Source: Bacillota bacterium (GTDB taxonomy: Bacteria > Bacillota_G > SHA-98 > UBA4971). Taken from it: DNA of 14,470 nt. The stretch covers positions 1 to 14,470 of the forward strand of contig JAAZEW010000139.1 of NCBI GenBank assembly GCA_012512055.1. The letters are read 5' to 3'. The notes beneath the pieces were generated by a model. It had not been told where the DNA came from and ran no database searches. It saw only the letters and a program-made list of their open reading frames with translations. A program made the translations under genes and the position numbers. Numbering within the stretch: the stretch's first letter is position 1; each line of letters begins with the position of its first letter. Of the stretch, positions 1 to 6,844 are shown in pieces.

Positions 1-12
1 ATTCGCCTCCCT

Positions 13-247
13 GGATGGCTCACTGGGTGGGCCATCCGACCGCGCGAAAGCCTCGGCATACCGGTGAATGGCTCACTGGGTAGGCCACTCGACTACCGAA
101 AGGCCCCAAGATCCCTTTGAGTGGCTCTCGGGAAGAGCCACTTGCTCACCGGCCCGCTGCGAGATTGGCTTAAGTGGCTCTGAGGGAAAGCCACTCGGCC
201 GGCAGGGGGCCGCCAAACTCACTTGGATGGCTCTCAGTCCTGGGGCT
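13..247. repeat. Degenerate 53-bp tandem array of short palindromes
   Basis: Five units start at 15, 68, 121, 174 and 227, exactly 53 bp apart. Each opens with a 21-nt element, consensus RTGGCTC(N7-9)GAGCCAY, followed by 32 nt of more variable sequence. The element is a hairpin in the first four units: arms GGATGGC/GCCATCC at 13-37, ATGGC-type arms around 66-90, a perfect 9-bp stem AGTGGCTCT/AGAGCCACT at 120-142, and AGTGGCT/AGCCACT at 173-195. Paired positions change together (A-T in unit 1 becomes G-C in units 3 and 4), so pairing is kept while sequence drifts. Unit 5 keeps only the left arm. The 32-nt stretches of units 1 and 2 resemble each other (CGAC...CGAAAG), so the whole 53 bp was probably duplicated. 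The period is not a multiple of three and no coding frame is convincing. The array may continue beyond position 1. Confidence 0.75.
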
Positions 248-340
248 CTGAACTCGTCAGCGCCCTAAGACGGTGGACTCGGCGGTATCCCGAGGTCCTG
301 TGCTCGTCGGCGCCCCGAGGTCCTGAACTCGATGCTCGCT
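241..340. repeat. Degenerate 25-bp tandem repeat, four units
   Basis: Units at 241-265, 266-290, 291-315 and 316-340 have period 25, with core CCTGAACTCGTCGGCGCCC. Units 3 and 4 share CGAGGTCCTG exactly. Units 1 and 3 share CTCGTC(A/G)GCGCC exactly 50 bp apart. Unit 2 matches the consensus at only about 14 of 25 positions. A remnant, GTCCTGAA, follows at 341. The array begins inside the fifth 53-bp unit, so the two arrays are joined. It ends about 10 bp before the stop codon of the 351-1328 gene. The period is not a multiple of three, so it does not encode a repeat peptide. Confidence 0.6.
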
Positions 341-350
341 GTCCTGAAAG

Positions 351-1328
351 CTACCACACGAACCTTATGTTGTCCACCATGCAAAGCCATGCCCAACCCT
401 GGAATTCAAGCTTGATCGACTTGATGTAGGAAGGCCTTGGAATCTCGGCGCTCAAGTTATATGACTTTTGAGCCCACTTCCCTATCTCGACGAATTCAGA
501 AAAGCGGGCAATCCCACCTTCAACAGGCATATAGTAATAGTACGCCCTGACGAAAGACCGTTCTTTTCCGTCCCTATCCAGGTAGGTAACGGTGACTTTC
601 AGAGGATATGTATCCTTCGGGTCATACTGCTTGAGCGTGTAGTCACCGATTAACACATCAAACGATAGAAACACTAAACCCGACAGAGGAACTTCAGCAT
701 TAATAGCCTGCTCCAAGCTACAGGAGCCCATCTCAAAAGTCGGCGGGCGAGATACGCGAAGAACGTGTTCCCTGTCTTTGTCCGGTACCACGCCCCACTG
801 AGCGGCTCTCGAGCCTCGCTCTTCTGTATGAGACCATTTCCAACCTGTGATGTCTCCTTCCGCGAATCCGCCGTTCTTCGGCAACTCAACAGGGGACGCC
901 GGGCTTTCGACAGTAGTGAATGACCAGTCGTGATCCTTCCCCAGTTGGGTGTTGCGGGAATTCATCGCGCTCCCTTTTACCGTCACTCTATAGATAGTGG
1001 AATACTTCAGGGGACGAGCAGGAGTAATCACCAGAACCGAATTGTCGTGGAGAAACTGCCAACTCGTCGATGACAACTCGGGAGTGGGAGATATGGCAAT
1101 CGCCGGAATTGTCGATGCCTCATCCATAGGTTCGCTGAAAATAACATGTATGGAAGTGTCTATAGGCACATGCTCCATGCCATTAGACGGATAGACCTGT
1201 ACGACTCTGGGGGGTTCGGCCTTTGAGCCGAAATCTGCTGCAACAGTTGTTGCACAGCAAGCCGCCCCGATAAGGACTGACACGAAAAGTACGCGGATCA
1301 ACGCCTCCCGGTAAAGCTTTCGGTACAT
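351..1328 (-). CDS. Secreted protein with Ig-like (Big_5/SbsA) domain and C-terminal jelly-roll-like domain
   Basis: The predicted protein has 325 aa. I chose the ATG at 1328 (MYRKLYREALIR...) rather than the in-frame ATG at 1358, because AAAGGAGG lies 7 nt upstream of 1328. Residues 1 to about 31 form a Sec signal peptide: a basic start, the hydrophobic stretch VLFVSVLIGAACCATTV, and a likely cut after VAA. Residues of about 38-138 read as a bacterial Ig-like Big_5 domain (PPRVVQVYPSNGMEHVPIDT, ...VIFSEPMD..., LKYSTIYRVTV), a fold common in S-layer and surface proteins. The C-terminal part opens with NGGFAEGDITGWKW and ends with MVDNIRFVW, like galactose-binding or carbohydrate-binding jelly-roll modules. 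No catalytic motif, sortase signal or SLH repeat is visible. The gene lies 95 bp after the NUDIX gene and may be read through from it or have its own promoter; I found no convincing promoter or terminator in that gap. Domain names are inferred from sequence pattern; the function is unknown. Confidence 0.75.
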   Translation of the reverse strand: MYRKLYREALIRVLFVSVLIGAACCATTVAADFGSKAEPPRVVQVYPSNGMEHVPIDTSIHVIFSEPMDEASTIPAIAISPTPELSSTSWQFLHDNSVLVITPARPLKYSTIYRVTVKGSAMNSRNTQLGKDHDWSFTTVESPASPVELPKNGGFAEGDITGWKWSHTEERGSRAAQWGVVPDKDREHVLRVSRPPTFEMGSCSLEQAINAEVPLSGLVFLSFDVLIGDYTLKQYDPKDTYPLKVTVTYLDRDGKERSFVRAYYYYMPVEGGIARFSEFVEIGKWAQKSYNLSAEIPRPSYIKSIKLEFQGWAWLCMVDNIRFVW

Positions 1329-1423
1329 TGGGTTGCCTCCTTTTGCATTACCCGCCATTTACCATGAATAAATACCAATTCGCCGTAGACTCGTAATATC
1401 CTGCTCAAGGCCGATTACCACGT

Positions 1424-1888
1424 TTAAAACGGCTCTGTCTTCGACAAGCGCTCATGTGCCAGGCTCACTACCAGGCTCACTAGGTTTCTGCTGTCTTTGT
1501 AAGTCAACATGTCTCGCGCAGACCGCCAGGGGACAAATCCGGCATAAGAGATTCCTTCTTCCCTTTGAGGTTCTGTATGCGGGTACACTCCGTTGTTATT
1601 TTCAATAGGTGCTCCTGCATACCAATACACAGTCTTGTCTATAAGCTCACCTGTGGCATCTGACACGTATGTGTAATCAGTCGTGCCTAATGAGCACATG
1701 AGCTCCGCTCTGACCCCGGTCTCCTCAAACACCTCCCTCAAAGCAGCTTCGGGAGGAGTCTCCTCAGGCTCCACTTTGCCTTTAGGTAAGACCCATTCAC
1801 CGAACCGGTTTCGGATCACGAGCACCCTGTCATTGGCAAACACTACTATACCTGCGCTGACCTCATGCTTCTGAACCTCTCTGTCCAA
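1424..1888 (-). CDS. NUDIX hydrolase
   Basis: The protein has 154 aa, a usual length for single-domain NUDIX pyrophosphohydrolases, which cleave nucleoside diphosphates linked to another group using Mg2+ or Mn2+. Residues 37-59 match the Nudix box GX5EX7REUXEEXGU perfectly: G37, E43, R51, E52, E55, E56, G58. The preceding GEWVLPKGKVE is also typical. The pattern resembles the diadenosine-polyphosphate and MutT-like branch, but the substrate cannot be read from sequence. The start is TTG at 1888, supported by AGGTGG six nt upstream and by the lack of a good downstream alternative. It overlaps the 3' end of ileS by 26 bp in another frame, so the two are probably translationally coupled and share the T-box-controlled transcript. 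No strong terminator follows. Confidence 0.9.
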   Translation of the reverse strand: MDREVQKHEVSAGIVVFANDRVLVIRNRFGEWVLPKGKVEPEETPPEAALREVFEETGVRAELMCSLGTTDYTYVSDATGELIDKTVYWYAGAPIENNNGVYPHTEPQREEGISYAGFVPWRSARDMLTYKDSRNLVSLVVSLAHERLSKTEPF

Positions 1889-4800
1889 GTTCGTCCACCT
1901 CTTTACGACTTACGCTGATTGCGGTAAGGTGGCCATTTAGATCCCACTCTCGATAATGCTCCCCTACAGGCTTCGCGAGTCCGGCCTCACCACCATATAC
2001 GAAATCCCTGGAAAGAGTCTCTTCCATGATGTAATCCTTGTGGAGCATACACGCTTCTTCTACTTCGCTGTCAGACCAGAACACTGTAACGATTCTGTCC
2101 TCAACATTGAAGTCAGCTTCCTTCCGCATTGTCTGGATCTTGTTTACCATCTCTCTGGCAAGACCCTCCATGACTAACTCACGAGACAAAGCCGTGCGAA
2201 GAGCGCAGGTTACCTCTCCCTCACTTTCAATGGCAAAGTCTTCCTGCTCCACAGTGTCAACAATCAGCTCCTCAGCGAGGACAGATACGGCCTCTTCCCC
2301 GCAAGGAATGTCAACACGTCCCTTATCTTCAAGCTCAGCCACTATGTCTCTGGGATTTAGGCCCTCCAGCCCGGCCACAATATGTCTCATAAGCTTGCCG
2401 TATTTCGGACCCAGGAGGTCAAACCTGGGTTTTACTCTATAGGCCACAAACTCGCTGACATCCTCTGCCACCCGGATGGATTTAACATTCAGTTCCTCTT
2501 TAATTATCGTCGCCAGCTCGCAAACAGCCTTTGGACCCCTGGGATCCTGAAGAACAGCCACCATTTCACTGAGAGGCTGCCTAATCTTGATGTTAACCTT
2601 GCTTCTGGCAGACCTGCCTAAGGTTACCAGTTTCCTTGCAACTGCCATGTTTTGCTCCAATTCAGGATCCATCAGATTCTGACTACAGACAGGGTACTTG
2701 CAAAGGTGGACGCTTTCAGGGGCTCCGTTTCTCCTTTCTCCTTCGAGATTCCTATATATCTCCTCTGATATAAAGGGAGTAAACGGGGCAAGCAACTTCG
2801 AGAGGCCTACAAGCATCTCGTGCAACGTAAGATATGCCGCAATTTTGTCCTGAGTCATCTCAGCGCCCCAGTAGCGGCGCCTTGATCGCCTTACGTACCA
2901 GTTGCTCAAGTCATCTGTAAATTCTTCTATAGCCCTGGCTGCAGGTGTAATGCTGTAGGCTTCAAGCTCAGTCTGCACGGTCTCTGCGAGCCTGTTGAAC
3001 CGTGAGATAATCCACCTGTCAAGAATCCCTCTCTCTTCCACCGGTAGTTGATACGCACCGGGATCAAACCCGTCTACGTTCGCATAAAGAACATAGAAGG
3101 AATACACGTTCCATAAAGTCGACAAGAATCTCCGCTGCGATTCGCCTATCGCTTCAAGGTAAAAACGTGTCGGGTTCCAGGGAGGATTGACGGTATAGAG
3201 GTACCAACGAAATGCGTCAGCCCCGTATGTGTTGAACACTTCCCACGTGTCCACCACATTCCCCTTGCTCTTGCTCATTTTCATCCCTTCCGCGTCAAGT
3301 ACATGCCCCAGCACGAGGACACTCTCAAACGGAGGCTTGTCGAAAAGCAGAGTTGAGATAACAAGCAAGGTGTAGAACCATCCACGGGTCTGATCTATAG
3401 CCTCACTGATGAAGTCCGCCGGGAAATTGCGCCAGAATTCATCATCGTTTTCCACAGGATAGTGCCACTGGGCAAATGGCATAGACCCTGAGTCAAACCA
3501 CGCGTCTATAACCTCTTTGGTTCTTCCCATGGAGCCTCCGCACTTCGGGCAACGAAGACGTGCCTTGTCTATATAAGGCCTGTGGAGTTCCAGCTTTTCA
3601 GGAAGCTCAAATGCCATTTCCTTAAGCTCCTCAATACTCCCTACACAATGGGTTTCGCCACAATCATCACATATCCAGATAGGGAGAGGAGTGCCCCAGT
3701 AACGTTCTCTGCTGACTGCCCAATCAATGACGTTTTCCAGGAAGTTTCCCATGCGCCCGTCTTTGATGTATTGCGGATACCAAGATACTGCGTTGTTGTT
3801 ACGCAACAAGGCGTCCTTTACGGCAGTAGTCTTAATAAACCACGAAGTCCGAGCGTAATAGAGAAGCGGAGTGTCACATCTCCAACAGAATGGATAGGTG
3901 TGAGCGTATTCCTGGCTTCTGTAAAGACTGCCGCGGGACTTGAGGTCTTCTATGATCAAAGGATCGGCTTCTTTGACAGGCATCCCTTTCCACTCCGTCA
4001 CTTCCTCGGTGAACCTTCCTTCCTCGTCTACCAGTTGGATTACAGGCAGATCATGCTGCAAGGACGCATTCATGTCATCTTCGCCGAACGCAGGGGCCAA
4101 ATGGACTATACCTGTGCCGTCTGAAAGAGTGACAAAGTCCTGGCTCACCACATACCAAGCTTTCTTACGTGGCACGGTATACCGGAACAAGGGCTCATAC
4201 TCTGCTCCGACCAAAGATTCGCCTTTGAATTCATCTATGACCTCGTAGCCTTCATCATCAGGGATTGCAGAACTCAGAAGTTCCTTTGCCAGAATTAATT
4301 TGCTGCCTGTGCCGGTCAGTCCAATTTTCACGTAGATAGCGTCCGCATGTACTGCCAGGGCTACGTTAGACGGAAGAGTCCACGGAGTTGTGGTCCATAC
4401 AAGAAACGCTGTATCATCTTCACCCTTTAGCGAGAATTTGACATAAACAGACGGGTCTTCAACCTCTTGATAGCCCTGGGCAACCTCATGACTTGACAAG
4501 GCTGTCCCACACCTTGGACAATACGGGACCACCTTATGCCCTTTATACAGGAGGCCTTTATCCCATATCTTTTTCAGAGCCCACCATACAGACTCAATGT
4601 AGTAGTCCTCATACGTCACGTAGGCGTTGTCCAAGTCAATCCAAAAACCTACGCGCTCCGTCATGCGTTCCCACTCTCTCTTGTAGCGGAATACGCTTTC
4701 CTTGCACTTCTCGATGAAATTCTCGACACCGTACTCCTCTATCTGAGGCTTCCCGCTTATGCCTAATTCCTTTTCTATCTCCAGTTCCACAGGAAGCCCA

Positions 4801-5063
4801 TGAGTGTCCCATCCGCCTTTTCTCGGCACATGGTAGCCGCACATTGTCCGATGCCTGGGAATGAGATCCTTCATGACACGAGTAAGCACATGCCCTGGGT
4901 GGGGCATTGCATTTGCAGTCGGCGGGCCTTCATAGAATATAAATCTCGGTCCGTCTTTGGTTTTCTGCAGCGTTTTTTCAAAAATCCCCTGCTTCTTCCA
5001 GAATTCCAGGATTTCCTCTTCCATATGAGGCATGTTCCTTCCTGGTTCGACTTTCCTGAACAT
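1863..5063 (-). CDS. ileS: Isoleucyl-tRNA synthetase, type 2 (IleRS2)
   Basis: This class Ia enzyme of 1066 aa charges tRNA-Ile with isoleucine in the cytoplasm. The HIGH-type ATP motif is HPGH at residues 55-58, after EGPPTANAMP, and KMSKS lies at 595-599 (GMKMSKSKGN). GWDTHGLPVE, EGPPTA and the length point to the eukaryote-like type 2 enzymes, a form known for low sensitivity to mupirocin, rather than the E. coli-like type 1 (GWDCHGLPIE). The CP1 editing domain is recognisable by LVWTTTPWTLPSN and GTGIVHLAPAFGEDD. Cysteine pairs suited to zinc binding are CPRCG (near residue 180), CWRC, CDDC and CPKC. The ATG at 5063 has GGAGG seven nt upstream. Expression should be controlled by the T-box leader directly upstream. 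The last 26 bp overlap the NUDIX gene. The frame is intact. Confidence 0.97.
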   Translation of the reverse strand: MFRKVEPGRNMPHMEEEILEFWKKQGIFEKTLQKTKDGPRFIFYEGPPTANAMPHPGHVLTRVMKDLIPRHRTMCGYHVPRKGGWDTHGLPVELEIEKELGISGKPQIEEYGVENFIEKCKESVFRYKREWERMTERVGFWIDLDNAYVTYEDYYIESVWWALKKIWDKGLLYKGHKVVPYCPRCGTALSSHEVAQGYQEVEDPSVYVKFSLKGEDDTAFLVWTTTPWTLPSNVALAVHADAIYVKIGLTGTGSKLILAKELLSSAIPDDEGYEVIDEFKGESLVGAEYEPLFRYTVPRKKAWYVVSQDFVTLSDGTGIVHLAPAFGEDDMNASLQHDLPVIQLVDEEGRFTEEVTEWKGMPVKEADPLIIEDLKSRGSLYRSQEYAHTYPFCWRCDTPLLYYARTSWFIKTTAVKDALLRNNNAVSWYPQYIKDGRMGNFLENVIDWAVSRERYWGTPLPIWICDDCGETHCVGSIEELKEMAFELPEKLELHRPYIDKARLRCPKCGGSMGRTKEVIDAWFDSGSMPFAQWHYPVENDDEFWRNFPADFISEAIDQTRGWFYTLLVISTLLFDKPPFESVLVLGHVLDAEGMKMSKSKGNVVDTWEVFNTYGADAFRWYLYTVNPPWNPTRFYLEAIGESQRRFLSTLWNVYSFYVLYANVDGFDPGAYQLPVEERGILDRWIISRFNRLAETVQTELEAYSITPAARAIEEFTDDLSNWYVRRSRRRYWGAEMTQDKIAAYLTLHEMLVGLSKLLAPFTPFISEEIYRNLEGERRNGAPESVHLCKYPVCSQNLMDPELEQNMAVARKLVTLGRSARSKVNIKIRQPLSEMVAVLQDPRGPKAVCELATIIKEELNVKSIRVAEDVSEFVAYRVKPRFDLLGPKYGKLMRHIVAGLEGLNPRDIVAELEDKGRVDIPCGEEAVSVLAEELIVDTVEQEDFAIESEGEVTCALRTALSRELVMEGLAREMVNKIQTMRKEADFNVEDRIVTVFWSDSEVEEACMLHKDYIMEETLSRDFVYGGEAGLAKPVGEHYREWDLNGHLTAISVSRKEVDELGQRGSEA

Positions 5064-5099
5064 GGCACATCCTCCTCAAACTACAGGACATTAACGTAC

Positions 5100-5131
5100 A
5101 AAAATCTCCCGCCCCGAAATCGGGACGGGAG
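5100..5131 (-). terminator. T-box intrinsic terminator before ileS
   Basis: On the minus strand CTCCCGTCCCG pairs with CGGGGCGGGAG around a four-base loop (hairpin 5131-5106, 11 bp with one G-U pair). It is followed by ATTTTT (5105-5100). It lies just after the T-box sequence and 37 bp before the ileS start, the classic position for the regulated terminator. The 5' arm can instead pair with the T-box sequence to form the antiterminator. Confidence 0.92.
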
Positions 5132-5400
5132 ACTCAACTCTCGCGGTACCACCCAAATTGGCTGCCTCTGGCAACCCACTCATAGACACATTAAACCCAG
5201 CCTAAGCCATGCTGCGTCCAAAATGCCATACCTCTGTATCGGGAGGGCCCGGCCACGTCTACTCTCGTCGTCCGGCACAAAGTACCGTCTCTGATTTCGC
5301 GTGGCTACTCCAGGGTGATTTTCGGCGCTCCTGAGCCCCGACTTACACCTCCCTCGGTTCGCTGAAACTCCGGGATGCAACCTACTCGTCCCTGTCATCG
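5100..5400 (-). promoter_or_regulatory. T-box leader sensing uncharged tRNA-Ile
   Basis: This 5' leader of ileS should let transcription continue only when uncharged tRNA-Ile binds. The T-box sequence GGGTGGTACCGCG is at 5154-5142 on the minus strand. Its UGGU bulge (5151-5148) would pair with the tRNA ACCA end, which fits discriminator A of tRNA-Ile. Stem I is closed by CAGGG (5394-5390) pairing with CCCTG (5315-5311). Just inside, GAGTA (5387-5383, the S-turn/AGUA element) faces GAAAATCA. This places ATC at 5319-5317 in the specifier position, followed by the usual purine; ATC is an isoleucine codon. The antiterminator uses the 5' arm of the terminator at 5106-5131. Boundaries are approximate, and I did not assign stems II and III in detail. 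Confidence 0.95.
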
Positions 5401-5459
5401 TCTCCATAGCATATCTAATTTACCACACTAATACGTATAGCATTCCCACTCGTGCATTC

Positions 5460-5488
5460 AGTTTAGCATAGCGCAAGAACCCGGTCAA
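5460..5488 (-). promoter_or_regulatory. Putative sigma-70-type promoter of the ileS T-box transcript
   Basis: TTGACC (5488-5483) and TAAACT (5465-5460) are separated by 17 bp, matching the -35 and -10 consensus at 5 and 4 of 6 positions. Transcription would start near 5453, about 55 nt before stem I of the T-box and about 390 nt before ileS. The -35 element lies only 9 bp beyond the stop codon of the zinc-ribbon gene. Confidence 0.6.
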
Positions 5489-5496
5489 GAAGAGGC

Positions 5497-5652
5497 CTAC
5501 CCCTTTCTGAAAGGGGCTCTTTTAATAAACGGCAGTTTAGGAGTCTCATGGATTATGACCTCAGTCTTGCCTGGCATCAGCGGCTGCCTGCACTTCTCAC
5601 ACTCATTCGCCGAATCGGAATTTTGAGCCCCGCAATTTGGACATTGAATCAT
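5497..5652 (-). CDS. Small zinc-ribbon protein
   Basis: This is a 51-aa ORF with ATG at 5652 and TAG at 5499-5497. It reads MIQCPNCGAQNSDSANECEK at the N-terminus, giving a CxxC-x10-CxxC zinc ribbon with C4, C7, C18 and C21. A short basic tail ending in PFIKRAPFRKG follows, with no membrane segment. AGGGGG is 8 nt upstream of the ATG. Such free-standing ribbons are common in Bacillota and are mostly uncharacterised; binding to nucleic acid or protein is only a guess. The gene sits 113 bp after the secreted-protein gene and 9 bp before the ileS promoter, so it is probably the last gene of the upstream transcript. Its last codons lie within a hairpin (5500-5516). Confidence 0.75.
   Translation of the reverse strand: MIQCPNCGAQNSDSANECEKCRQPLMPGKTEVIIHETPKLPFIKRAPFRKG
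5500..5516. terminator. Terminator-like hairpin over the 3' end of the zinc-ribbon gene
   Basis: CCCCTTT and AAAGGGG form a 7-bp stem with a 3-nt loop. On the minus strand the stem spans the last codons of the zinc-ribbon gene and its stop, and is followed by the pyrimidine-rich GCCTCTTCTT. Outer AGAG/CTCT arms can add four base pairs after a bulge. On the plus strand CTCTTTTAAT follows, a better U-rich tail, but no plus-strand gene enters it. It may separate the upstream unit from the ileS promoter; direction is uncertain. Confidence 0.4.
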
Positions 5653-5765
5653 GGGAGATACCCCCTTCGACACATGAAATGTCTACACGAAACAGTATAT
5701 GCCCAAGGAGTATCTCAAGACACACCAAGCCCTTGGCTAACACTCTGTTGCCTATGTTTATCCCA

Positions 5766-6584
5766 CTAATTTACAATGTTTACCTGTACCATCGTAATGA
5801 TTTTGGAGTCCTCGGAACTACCGGCGTAAGTCAGCATTTCAGATGCATCCAGCTTCACAAGGGTTCCGGACGCCAGATAGAAGGAGCCGGTAGAGACATA
5901 AGTGTAGTCTTGCAAGCCATCTTGTCCCTTACCGACAATTTCATATCCAATCTTATATGCAGTGGCAGTACCCAGGTCCTCTGTTCCCAGGAACCGGTAG
6001 GCACGTTTCTCCGGCGTCTTCCCGGCTGAAGTCATAGAGAAAAAGGCATCATTTACCGTCCACGTATCTCCTGGGCGAACAGGATGCTCAGGGAGAAGCG
6101 CCTGGGCCAGCCAGATAGTTTCCAAACGACGCCCGTCCCAAGGTTTGAGGCCTCGTACCTCAATAATTCGGCCGGTCTTGTCAACAGTCAAGTAGTAGTC
6201 CGAAGGATCCAGCTTCCTGATTTCCCCGCCTACAGGAGCGACGCTGCCTACACACACAACAGCCCGTAAGACCTTGCCGTTTGCGACAGCAGTCTCCTGT
6301 ATCTTAAAATCTTCTCTATAGAGATTTGTCAGTCTCTGCCCCTCTGAGTATACAGTCTCACTTATCAAAACCTGATACGTATGGGTCTTATCTGATAGGG
6401 TATCAAACTCCAGAACTACCTCATCAGACGAATTCTCCGCCGAGACACTGCACATTAACATAGGCACATCTTGCAGAGCAACACACAGGATTAAGGATAA
6501 ACCCACCAATAGCACAAATTTCATTCTTGATTGCGTATTATTTCGCCTCAATTTGGAGTTTTTCAAATACGTCACAAGATCCAC
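5766..6584 (-). CDS. Secreted protein of unknown function
   Basis: The predicted protein has 272 aa. I favour the GTG start at 6584, because AGGGGG lies 7 nt upstream; the inner ATG at 6524 (MKFVLLVGLSL...) has only a weak GAGG about 22 nt away. From 6584 the protein has a basic n-region (KNSKLRRNNTQSRMK) and a hydrophobic core (FVLLVGLSLILCVALQ), with a likely signal-peptidase cut after VSA near residue 49. A cysteine in PMLMC lies close by, but the residues before it do not make a good lipobox. The mature part (about 220 aa) looks beta-rich, with the segments YYLTVDKTGRIIEVRG and HPVRPGDTWTVND, reminiscent of uncharacterised exported beta proteins. No catalytic motif is seen. It has its own promoter at 6665-6693 and probably forms a unit with the zinc-ribbon gene 113 bp downstream. 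Confidence 0.7.
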   Translation of the reverse strand: MDLVTYLKNSKLRRNNTQSRMKFVLLVGLSLILCVALQDVPMLMCSVSAENSSDEVVLEFDTLSDKTHTYQVLISETVYSEGQRLTNLYREDFKIQETAVANGKVLRAVVCVGSVAPVGGEIRKLDPSDYYLTVDKTGRIIEVRGLKPWDGRRLETIWLAQALLPEHPVRPGDTWTVNDAFFSMTSAGKTPEKRAYRFLGTEDLGTATAYKIGYEIVGKGQDGLQDYTYVSTGSFYLASGTLVKLDASEMLTYAGSSEDSKIITMVQVNIVN

Positions 6585-6642
6585 GAATATGCCCCCTTTT
6601 AGCGGGTGGCCCCATCTATGTGCGGGATCCTCGTTCCGGTAC

Positions 6643-6670
6643 CCATTATGCTTATACCGTTATGCTTATA
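6643..6670. repeat. 14-bp direct repeat in the promoter of the secreted-protein gene
   Basis: On the plus strand CCATTATGCTTATA (6643-6656) is followed at once by CCGTTATGCTTATA (6657-6670), matching at 13 of 14 positions. On the minus strand each copy holds TATAAGCATAA. The upstream copy contains the likely -10 element TATAAG; the downstream copy would cover the start of the transcript. Confidence 0.7.
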
Positions 6671-6693
6671 GATTATACAGTACTTTCAGTCAA
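6665..6693 (-). promoter_or_regulatory. Putative sigma-70-type promoter of the secreted-protein gene
   Basis: TTGACT (6693-6688) and TATAAG (6670-6665) are 17 bp apart. A second AT-rich hexamer, TATAAT (6677-6672), overlaps the spacer but has no -35 element at a good distance. The predicted transcript starts near 6658, about 75 nt before the GTG at 6584. Confidence 0.6.
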
Positions 6694-6737
6694 AGAGGTA
6701 TTCCTGCTTATCATAGATGATGATAATAGAAGTATCA

Positions 6738-6774
6738 AGAAAAAGCCAGCGCCATGTGGAATACCATGGCGCTG
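6738..6774 (-). terminator. Intrinsic terminator of the hyd operon
   Basis: A perfect 10-bp stem, CAGCGCCATG/CATGGCGCTG (6774-6765 with 6756-6747), has an 8-nt loop and is followed on the minus strand by GCTTTTTCTT (6746-6737). It lies about 70 bp after the hydA stop and before the next promoter, so it should end the hydCBA transcript. Confidence 0.9.
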
Positions 6775-6795
6775 ACGATTCCTTATCAATCACTT

Positions 6796-6832
6796 GCATG
6801 TAAGCGGGATTCGCGCTAACCGGCTTGCATGC
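6796..6832. repeat. Imperfect inverted repeat between hydA and its terminator
   Basis: Arms GCATGTAAGCGGG (6796-6808) and CCGGCTTGCATGC (6820-6832) are complementary at 11 of 13 positions around an 11-nt loop. The repeat lies 12 bp after the hydA stop. It has no U-run, so it is not a terminator itself; a stabilising 3'-UTR hairpin or a protein site is possible. Confidence 0.45.
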
Positions 6833-6844
6833 ATAAGTCCTGTA

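Noticed and set aside
13..247. CRISPR array (21-nt palindromic repeat, 32-nt spacers)
   Set aside because: Repeats differ at many positions, far beyond the near-identity of a CRISPR array; the intervening stretches of units 1 and 2 are similar to each other; no cas gene is in the window.
68..429. Short plus-strand ORFs across the repeat region
   Set aside because: They run through tandem repeats whose periods (53 and 25) are not multiples of three, lack ribosome sites and resemble no known protein.
5180..5407. Minus-strand 75-aa ORF upstream of ileS
   Set aside because: It lies entirely in the T-box leader, whose conserved RNA elements explain the sequence.
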